Assembly (NCBI GenBank): GCA_030789695.1
Contig: CM061133.1
Coordinates: forward strand, 94,153,248 to 94,217,247
Direction of reading: 5' to 3'
DNA length: 64,000 nt
From: Scilla litardierei
Taxonomy: Eukaryota > Streptophyta > Magnoliopsida > Asparagales > Asparagaceae
Shown piece after piece: positions 55,145-64,000 of this stretch. The stretch's first letter is position 1. Every line of letters starts with the position of its first letter. The translations under genes and the position numbers were made by a program. Below the pieces are notes generated by a model. It saw only the letters and a program-made list of their open reading frames with translations, made no database searches and was not told where the DNA came from.

Positions 55145-58100
55145 TCCTACCCACCTTAGAATAAAGTCCGTCCTCGGACTTTCTAACATACATATAGTCG
55201 CTCTGGTAACTACCCTCAACTAATTTCACATCATAAATTCAACCAAGTACTTTCATTCCGAGCGCTTATATATATGCACTAGAAATCAAATATTACTATC
55301 ACACACATATTTTCACGCACATAGTACACTCATACTTATTATAGTCAATCAATTTCATACACGTATTTCAATCACATATATATAGTCAATATATTTATAC
55401 AACAATAAACACTTATTACTTACTATAAGAAAATAACCAAGCCTCTCTTATTTGAAGATAATTTTCACATTTATTGAGTCATTCATATACATGCAAATAT
55501 TTCACCATATTTTCACCCCACATATAGCCCTATAACTATATATTGGTATAGCCACCCACAATCGTGTGCGTAACACAACCAAGCACAAACAACTCAAACA
55601 CCATACATACATCATCCATCCCTATTCACCATCACATACAATTATACCAAAGCACATAGAGTATACCCACTCAAGCTTGAGTGAGACTCAAATCATAGCA
55701 GGACATTTATATGCGTAAAACAGTATCCATACACATACCAATACCACTCCAAGGCATACACATCCACGTATCACATATTTTCACACCATATCCATCCATT
55801 TATAATTACCATATCAACACATCAACTACATACAAGTTTAAGAGATGCAATAGTCGGGTATACCTCCTGATATACACGCATACGACATCTCATAAAACAA
55901 GTAGTACCAACCAAAATTATCATTCTGTTATCATACGTATATCACATCATACACAAGCAGAAAATTACCTACACACAACATACAAATGCCAACACCCATA
56001 CCACTACATACACACCACGAAATCAACACTACGACGACATAACCACTTAACTAAAGGGCCCGCCAAACTATAACAAGGTTGACGCAAGCAACGACAAGCT
56101 CTAGGGGCTAGACAATAGGAAGGAAATTGAAATCAAAAGCGTAACGAATAGAAGGATCGTAAAGCATGAAAACGGTCGCGCAATGATGTAATGATGCTCC
56201 ATTAGGACACATGGAAAATAGTGTAATTAACATATTCTAAAATACGAAAAGTTTGAAAACCGTTATACTTCCAAAGTTGGAGTCCTCGTTTGTATAAAAT
56301 TATTTAGAGGTCGATAAACAAGTTGTTTGAAAACGAGTTTGAGACTAATATACGTAATAAGAGGAAAAGTGGTTTATTGGCTTATATAAAATCATCATGA
56401 GGAAAAAGGAAATCATTTACTCGAACATTAAAACATAGGTCAGAAATGTTGTGCGGCAGCAATCTAAAAATTTTGGAAAAGTTTTGAGATTCGAAGATTG
56501 TAATCAGATCAAGTATAGTGTGGAGAATTTAAGCGCATGCTAAAGGTTTTTCGAATCTTAAAACTGAAGAGAAATCCCAAATAAACCATATCGAAAATAT
56601 TTTTAGAGAAATCCGGATTTGCCAACAAAATTGATTTATACAAGATCTTAATGTACGAGCAAAACGAACGTGGTACCGATATATAAAAATAATTGAAGTC
56701 ACATTTTAGAAATTTTCTTAAAAGTGTGTATGGTGAATGGAAGATAATATCTTAGTAGCATGGAAAGAGAAAAGGATATTTAAACTCATCAAGTTAGTAT
56801 TAAAACTTTTAAACCGTTTTATGAAGGGTCTAAGTCAGGAATGATTTCGAAATAGTAAACCCCTTTTTTTTATATACAAAAATCTGAAATATGGAAAATG
56901 TTGAGCATAAAATCGACTTGCTAAAAGCCGAAGTCCAAAGGGACTTGAAAAGTTTATTATGAGTGAGCACGAGGTGTTTTCGGATAAAATTTTAATGGCA
57001 CAAGTAAGAAAAGAAATTATGAATCGAGTTAGGAAAATAGAAATACGGTTCAGAATGAAATTGGTATATGAAAAGGGGTAAGACATTTATATCGATACGA
57101 AAGTATATGCTGAAAATATTATAAACTTCTAATCTAAAAATCTCAACACAAGTTTCGAGATTTAAAAACTTAAATAATTTAAGTCGGCGAAGGAGCATGA
57201 AACCTTGCATATATCAAAAGTGTTTCGAACAAATTTAAACTAAACGAAAAAGGAGATTCGAAGATACTTTTAGGGAAATAAGAATTCGCCAAAAGAACGT
57301 GTTGGTATAAAAACTTTTGAAGTACGAGTACGATGAACCTATAATTGATATATACCAAAAATTAGTTGAAGTCCATTCAGTTTGGAAAAATACCCCTAAA
57401 GGTATGTAAGATAAGTGGTTAAAATAAATTTTGTAGTTAGGAAAAAGGATGGTATATCGAACCATCAGGATAGTAATGAAGTTTTCTTTTGAAAAGAAAA
57501 AATCGAAATGCGAAAGGTACATTGTTAGAAAAATAGTACAAGATAGTAATTTTAAAATCACGACCAAAAGTCTTCAAAATTCAAGAACGACTTTTAACTC
57601 CATCGAAATTTAGGGAGACAAATCTAAATAAGTTTAGAACAAAATTTAAACTGAGTGAAACTTCAAATAAGGAAAGCATTCGAAAATAACTTGGGAGAAT
57701 CAAGATTTGCAACGGAAAACATTTGAAGGATCAAGGATAATTGTAATGAGGTGGTCATGTGGATTGAGGACAAGGGAAGTGGTTACGGAAATGTAATTTT
57801 CCAATAAAATCTGTAATCGGGAAAATGTTTGAACATAACTTTGATTTGTTGAAAGCTGAAATCATCTGTGACTTGAAAAGTATATTAAGGAAGTGCGACG
57901 AGTCATTTGAATAGCATAAATAAGAAAGGAAAATTCATAAATCGAATTTGGAAAATAGAATTGCGGCTCAGAATTAAATCAATTTATGAAAAGGGACAAG
58001 ATATTCAAATAGGTATGAAAGGTATAGGCTGTAAAACATTATAAAACAGTAATCAAGATCTCGTCAAAACTTTTGAATTTCAAAAATTAATTTAAGTCAA

Positions 58101-59066
58101 CGAAAGAGTACGAGATATAAGTATACATATAACAATTGAAATTCCATTTAGCTTGGAAAAGATTTTAAAGTATGTATGCTATGCGATTAAAATTGATCTC
58201 ATAGTTAGAAAATGGTATATCGAGTTTTCCAAAATAGTATTGGAGTCTTTAAACCGAAATGCGAAAATACAGACAAGAAAATGGTTACGAGTTAGCAATT
58301 ATAATTACAACCATTAGACTCCGAAATCTACAAGGAATTTGACTCAATCGAAAAGTGAGAAATTTTAAGTACATACGTAGCGGGTTTAAAACAAAATTTA
58401 AACTTAGCGAAAACTTTAATAAGGGAAATAGAAAAACAACTTTTTAAAAGAAATTAAGCCTTGCAAACGGGGACATTTGAAGGATCAATGATTATCGAAA
58501 CATGGTGGTCATGGGAATCGGGGCAAGGGATTTGGTCGGATGATCAAAGCATAAATACGCCTAGGTTATGGCTTAGGAAAATCTATGAAAACTCTTACGG
58601 TCAACCAACTAAAGATTATGGAACTAAGCGCTAAGACTTCCATAAGGGCTAGACAGCGATGAAATGAGTTCAGCTTGGTCCGAAACCGATGAACCCAAGC
58701 GAGAGACCAAAGAAATCCTAGGAGTCTATCATAGTCAAAGCTAGACAGGAACCACTAAGGTAACTCTTAGGACAATCAAACAAATCACTAACAAGGAGTC
58801 TAGCTAACAATCAAGGATTCCTAACTTAGCAAGCACAGACATCTATCTAAGTCTCACTATGGTCCTGATCTAATGGATTTCCTACCAAGCTAGGACAGAT
58901 GCTCTAACACGCCTACCAGCCACCTAAGACATAGGAACGCTAAAAACTTAGACTCCGGGCTTATAACTTGGATATTCTAATTTATTTAATGGACATTCTA
59001 TAATTATTATTGTTGTTCCGATAGTTCGCATTTGCAAATGGACCTGCATGGGCCACCACTAAAACC
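55145..59066 (-). other. R12 interior: non-coding, with about 0.92-kb degenerate tandem repeats
   Basis: 55145-56080 is rich in CACATA/ATATAC words. 56200-58560 is built of degenerate direct repeats: ACTTGAAAAGT(T/A)TATTA at 56951 and 57870, GGAAAATAGAA(A/T)T(A/G)CGGCTC-like at 57033 and 57950, and GAGATTCGAAGAT-like words elsewhere. The offset is about 0.92 kb, with weaker copies further left. No motif of gag, protease, RT, integrase or chromodomain is seen in any frame. Confidence 0.7.
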
Positions 59067-61465
59067 TGTCACGTCCCGCTTCCCAAAAATGTGGAGGCGA
59101 GACGTGAGAAGGTCCGCACAAACTTGAAGCTGTGAAGCTCCAAGTCTGATAAGCGTATAGAAACACTTATTATGGCAAGTCCTTGCAAAACGAAACGAAA
59201 CAACAATGATAATAAAGAAATGAGACGACATTTTATTGAATCTCGAAATGTCCATAAACAAATTACAATATCGCAGAAAAGCCACCAGACTGAAGGAAAA
59301 GAGTCTAAGGCCCAAACATGGCCAACAAAGAATAACATACATACAAGGGTGCCACGCACCGACGACTAACAGCAAACCTAAACAAAGAAGTGAACACGAG
59401 CGGTCTTCAAGACAGGCCCCTGGTGTCCACTCACCAGCACAGCAAACATCAGCATCAGCAACACCATATTCCCTGCAACAAAACTCTGGCTCTGGGTCTA
59501 ACATGTGTCACCCAAAAGAGAGAGGTGCACATGTCAGCAAGTCTGGAAAGACTTGTGCAAGGAAACTGAAAATGAGGCATCTAGCCACCTAGCAGTTTAG
59601 TATGCATGACATGGCAGTTAAGTATGATGCAACAGTTTAAAAGAGAGGCAAGCATGCACAATGTAGCAAAAGCTACCAAATCACTAATCACTTATCATTA
59701 AACACTTATCACTTTAACACTTGTCACTTATCACTTATCACTTATCACTTATCACTTAGTGCATAGAGAGTCCACCTGCTGGCCAGCTCGTGGCTCAGGC
59801 CGCTTATCTCTACCACTATTAATCACTTGTCACTGTTAAACACTTAGTGCATAGAGAGTCCACCTGCTGGCCAGCTCGTGGCTCAGGCCGCTTATCTCTA
59901 TCACTATTAATCACTTGTGCACTAGAGAGTCCACCTGCTGGCCGGAGTGGCGGATCAGGCCAACTCGGGGCTCAGGCCGCTTATCTCTTACCCCACCCAT
60001 ATGTGTCGAGCGTTGGGGTTTCCAACTCACTAAGCTCGCTTCTGGAACACGAGCCAGGAATATAATATTGTAGCGTGTGCTACGCAATCACGATGAATAA
60101 TCACTATGCAAAGACATGAACAGATATTTGCGTACCGTTAATTTAAATTAAACGTGACAGGCAAAATGCAATGACATGGCAATTAAATTGCGTACCGTTA
60201 ATGGAAAGTAAACATGACATGGTAATTGTGCAACATGCTAAATGTCGGAACTAGCTTCGTTGTCAAGCTAGTTCCCCAATTTGCGCCTAGGCGAGTATCA
60301 TTTCGTCGCCTAGCCTCTTTTACGCCTACAACAAGCAAATGGCCTAAACCCTAAGTGGCAAGTTTCACTTGCCTAGCACCGGGGAATGACGACCACTCGT
60401 CACACGGATGCCAATCCACGGGGAAATCGCTGTTTTGGGGGAACAATCATCAAACAACATGAAATTTATATTAGGGTTTCATAAAAATATGAACAAGTTA
60501 TAAAAACAACGGTAGAACGATTTCTTACCGAGAGGAGACGGAAGAAACACTCCGGAGAACCCTAGGATCAGATCTGGAAGCAAATGGAGAAATTTGGAGA
60601 ATTAGGGTTCTTGGGGAATCTTGGGGATTGATGAGATTCTTGGTGAGATTTTGGGGAAGATGAGTGGTAGATTGAGTGAATGGATGGATTGGATGATGGA
60701 TTTAGGGTTTGGAATGAAGGATTGAAACTAGGAGGAAGATGGGGGCTTAGAGGGGAAGAAACTAGGGCTTAGGGTCGTGTTGGAGAAGAAGAAAACGATT
60801 GGGTTGGGTATTTATAGGCTAGGCTGGCGGCTGTCCAGAAATTAGGGTTTTAACACAGACTAGTCGGTCAAAGAACAACCACTGACCGACTAGTTTGGTA
60901 ACTAGTCGGTCGGTCGACCAACGCAGACAGACTAAGTGCAAACAGTAACTCCTGAACGAAAATAGGATTTAGAGTTAGTCGGTCCATGAACAAGTACTGA
61001 CCGACTAGTTTTGAATCTAGTCGGTCGATGAACGTTCTTAGACCGACTAAGAGTAAACAGTAACTCCAGAATTATTGATTGAATGAACTAGTCGGTTCCA
61101 GTTGATTTCCTGACCGACTAAATTGGAATCTAGTCGGTCGGTTGATCTTCTTGAACCAACTAACGTGCACGAAAAGTGCCGATTCGAAGCGCGTAGCTTC
61201 GGGAAGATTTCCATGGCTTCTAGGATCGATTTATACTCTAAGATATGATCGATATGAAGCTCGTCACGAGTGACGTACTCCGAATTCATTGATTCTAAGG
61301 AAGAACCTAGAAGATCACATCAAAAGGAAAGAAAACGAAAGATAGGAAATCTCAACGAGATGAATGAAAGCGAGAACTATGGGAATGGAAACCACACAAG
61401 GAGAGAACCCACCATCACAAGCAAAACACACTGATAATCCAATCATACAAAAACCAGTCGTTACA
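59067..61465 (-). repeat. R12 right (5') LTR, 2399 bp
   Basis: Partner of 52735-55144, over 99 percent identical by eye. It lacks 12 bp at about 60345 and has one extra A near 59085. Confidence 0.95.
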
Positions 61466-61470
61466 CAAAC

Positions 61471-62224
61471 TAAGAATAACATACACAGTTTCGCCATAGC
61501 AGTTACATCACATTGTTACACTTTACTTGTATGTCCAAAATTTGATTAGATCGGTTTGGTTGTCTTAACTTTATCTTGTAAAGCATTGAATACAAAAACG
61601 GAAGTTAATGAACAAAGGAGAAAGATTTGGGCAGAGTATATGTTTTGATGCTGAGCTTAAATTATCATTTTCCTCTTCTTTCCAGTATCTCCTACCATGT
61701 TATTTCCGAAATCTTGGCAAAAAATAATAAGTCTATCGAAACCATGGTTTCCTTTTAGTCTAGCTCTGGAATTGCATCAGTTCAGCAAGCTGATACTGTC
61801 TAAATTTGGCAAGAGTATGATACCAATACATCTTCCTCTCATCAATTCTAGAAGAAATATGGAATGCTGATTAACCAAGGTTGATCTCATCAAGAAGGCT
61901 TAGCCATATATTCACCATGCCCTTGTTAATCCTCGAGTGACAATGCTAATAGGGTCATCAAATGCCTAATATACTACATTTCAATGAAGTGTGCTTAATC
62001 ATGTTATAAAGTAGTATGCTACTTTTTATCCAAATGATTTTTTTTAAAAAGCTCACTCTATTTACATGTATAACATTCAATAGTCGTTGCGTGTTTTTTA
62101 TAGAAAACAACGTTTAATTTTTTTAAAAAAATCATATTCATTGGTGCCTAATAGCAATTGTTTATATGCGAATGAAAGTGGAAATTGTTTGTCTAACCTC
62201 TTAACCATTACACTTTCACATCTG
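61471..62224 (+). other. Unannotated host or K11 DNA right of R12
   Basis: Contiguous with 52729 once R12 and one TSD copy are removed. AT-rich, intron-like sequence; no gene is recognised. Confidence 0.4.
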
Positions 62225-62328
62225 ACGACAGCCATTGCAATTGAAGACGTCGCAAGAGAAGTGAAATATTGAGTTTCCTCTCTAGACACAAGAACATCGT
62301 GCAATTTTATGATGCTTACGAAGATGAG
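62225..62328 (+). pseudogene. CDPK-related kinase (CRK) gene fragment
   Basis: Reads T-T-A-I-A-I-E-D-V-A-R-E-V-K, then after one lost base I-L-S-F-L-S-R-H-K-N-I-V-Q-F-Y-D-A-Y-E-D-E. This matches the kinase N-lobe of plant CDPK-related kinases around the alpha-C helix (the conserved Glu is in REVK). After about 62328 similarity fades, with a stop in VSPP-stop. The P-loop and catalytic loop are not found nearby. With one frameshift and missing flanks it is a fragment, not a gene. The exon assignment rests on my recall of the family motif. Confidence 0.7.
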
Positions 62329-62778
62329 GGTGTCTCACCGCCATGAATCAGGTATATAAGTTAGTTTCCAGAAAGTCTCGGATGAAGGATCAGTATGCTT
62401 ATATGTTATGATCATGTACTTATTTTGCAGCTAATGATCTGTTCTGGGATGACGATAACATTCATTGTTGGTACTCTTGTTACTTGGAGAACTCTGGTTC
62501 TAACTGGTTATGCCCAAACTGTTTACTTTATGCTTCAACACAGTTTGGGCAAATTTTTTCATCCCAACTGATGATGGCGATTCTAATATATAGCAATTTT
62601 GATTTGCATGCCTGTTACTTTCCATATCCCCAAGTGCATGTGTGTGTGATGTTTTTGATGTTTGTGTTGTTTTTTATTTTCTTGTTTATAGGTTTTAATT
62701 TTATTTTCTTAATATTCTTGATGATTTTTTCTGTTACCATGATTTTTTATGTTATTATTATTATTATTGACTTTACAG

Positions 62779-63014
62779 GAGTTCATGATCCTTCCTGTTG
62801 GGGCCTCTTCATTCAAGGAAGCCATGAAGATGGGTGTAGAAGTATACCACAATTTGAAGGTGATTGCTCAAATCATTTTGAACATACATTCTATATCATA
62901 ATACCGAATATAATGTGCAACTTGTGCATTTTCTTTTAGAGTGTCATTAAGAAGAAGTATGGACAAGATGCTACCAATGTTGGAGATGAGGGTGGCTTTG
63001 CTCCTAACATGCAG
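62779..63014 (+). pseudogene. Enolase gene fragment: two exons and the intron between
   Basis: Exon a (62779-62859) follows CTTTACAG and encodes [17 protein letters not shown] then [10 protein letters not shown], ending at a GT donor. An 80-nt intron ends in TTCTTTTAG. Exon b (62940-63014) encodes [19 protein letters not shown] then FAPNMQ and ends CAG/GTCTGT. Both match plant enolase (2-phosphoglycerate hydratase, glycolysis) with no changes that break the frame. The exon that should precede it (GGSHAGNKLAMQ) and the next one (ENKEGLELL) are not found in 62330-62778 or 63015-64000. It is therefore a captured or isolated piece, unless very long introns separate it from exons outside the window. 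Confidence 0.85.
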
Positions 63015-64000
63015 GTCTGTTGTTGTTTTATTTAATAATCTATGTCTTGGTTGATTTATATTCAGGTAGTTTAAGTTACATACCTAGTTGGCTTTTGTAA
63101 GGTAGTGCTCTATATTACTTTTAGCTGGAAGCTTTTACAGAAATTTTGAAGCAAAGCAATTAGATGCTTCTATGTTACATAAATAGAAAACGTTGGGGAT
63201 GGTTTTCAAGATGAGTACATTTAGCCAACCTGCATGTGCTTGGAAAAATTCTTCCTGCCACATCCCTATGATTCCTTTGGTTGACCTGAACTTAGAGATC
63301 CCCAACTTGAGCCTTGATCTTTTTTGTTCTGTATTGTAAAGTCTTTCTGAGTATTTGCTGATGGAATGTGTTGGTGTTTCTTCCACAGCTCCTCATTGTA
63401 GATGTAGGATCAGTTTTACTTCCCGGTCACTCTAGTCTGTTTCTGCTTTTAAGTACCATATGAAGTATTCGTAGCTTGCATTATTAGTGCTGGAGACCTG
63501 CAAAAAGAACCCAATATCTAAGAATGTTGACCGTCTAATACAAATTTTGACCTTGTTCTGTGTATGGTAATATATATTACTCGTCATATCTTCCATTTTA
63601 CTTCATGATACGAGTCTTATTTTTAATGAAGACGGATTGTTTTCTTGCCTAAATGAAGATAGGTTGTTTTCATTTTTGTTTTGCTTGCCTTTTATCTAAT
63701 AATAATAATAATAAGACTTGCCTTGGCTGTTATTTATATTTAAAGAATTCTTAGGATGTTGCTTCCCTTTGTCCGGCTCTATCTTCATGAGAAAGGCGAT
63801 CAATGATTATGGTCTCACATTATACTTCAATTAGCATAAACCATAATCGAAGTACATTGATTCTTGGCCAATACGCATCTTCGGGGATGAACTTCATCAG
63901 ATGTTCAATCTTCGTAACTCGGTCAGAACTGGAGCTTCTACAATAAGTCCAAATCATTGCTAGGATCAACTGAGAATCTCAATTATTGAATATTTTTTTA
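63015..64000 (+). other. Right-end DNA without a recognised gene
   Basis: AT-rich and intron-like, with an (ATA/ATT)-type microsatellite at about 63697-63715. A slightly GC-richer stretch (63770-63960) has no frame I can name. Confidence 0.4.

Larger units (their letters stand above)
52735..61465 (-). mobile_element. R12: chromovirus-like LTR element without coding capacity, TSD CAAAC
   Basis: LTRs 52735-55144 (2410 bp) and 59067-61465 (2399 bp) with ends TGTCAC...GTTACA, flanked by CAAAC (52730-52734, 61466-61470). On the minus strand the left LTR is preceded by GAGGACGGACTTTATTCTAA and GGTGGGTAGGA, the 3' end signature I associate with Del/Tekay-type chromoviruses, so minus is the likely sense strand. 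The 3.9-kb interior has no gag or pol. The LTRs are nearly identical: a 12-bp deletion (GGCCTAAAACAT-type repeat) and a 1-bp insertion in the right LTR account for the 11-bp difference. Confidence 0.92.

Noticed and set aside
62779..63014. A functional enolase gene
   Set aside because: Only two of the many expected exons are present, and none of the neighbouring exons is found within 450 bp left or 1 kb right. Kept as a fragment, with the long-intron alternative stated.

Overview
The window is plant nuclear DNA, most likely from an angiosperm with a large, repeat-rich genome. Nearly all of it is LTR retrotransposons nested inside one another. They carry Copia proteins (DUF4219/UBN2-type gag, YVDD reverse transcriptase), Athila/Tat-like Gypsy gag and protease, and tRNA-type primer sites (TGGTATCAGAGC and TGGCGCC). 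There are also two MITEs, one CACTA terminus and fragments of two ordinary plant genes. I see no intact host gene, rRNA, tRNA or CRISPR. Element labels (C1, C2, L3, C4, G5, C6, G7, T8, T9, K11, R12) are mine. The species is not identifiable from what I can read.

Left nest (1-45.3 kb). C1 (Copia, +; 3' part with LTR 1879-3713) sits inside the reverse transcriptase of C2 (Copia, +; 3714-6540). C2 appears to sit inside an LTR on the minus strand (L3, 6541-8761). L3 abuts the gag of a minus-strand Copia (C4, 8762 to about 11.21 kb). C4 lies at the 3' end of a minus-strand Gypsy element (G5) that occupies about 11.2-16.35 kb and resumes at 41.02-45.34 kb. G5 is split inside its protease by C6 (Copia, +; 16346-41018, target duplication GAAAG). 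C6 contains G7 (Gypsy, -; 21728-30125, two 1570-bp LTRs) and T8 (Tat-like Gypsy, -; 31021-38637, target duplication GAGAG). G5's right end abuts a truncated Tat-like element, T9 (45.34-48.34 kb).

Right part. 48.34-50.89 kb is AT-rich, tandemly duplicated DNA with two 173-bp MITEs. A CACTA-type 5' terminus starts at 50894. R12 (52735-61465, target duplication CAAAC) is a chromovirus-like element with 2.4-kb LTRs and no coding capacity. The DNA beyond it (61471-64000) is collinear with the DNA before it and holds a frameshifted CRK-kinase fragment and two perfect enolase exons.

How the parts work together. Most of these elements lack polymerase and must be mobilised in trans; the only reverse transcriptase here is the cut C2 copy. 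The strongest recurring signal is a cluster of short palindromes upstream of the TATA box in the LTRs of several unrelated families. In G5 and G7 a second copy of that module lies inside the element, ahead of an accessory ORF. T8 carries a different accessory ORF on the strand opposite to gag, with its own TATA box and two frame-restoring introns.
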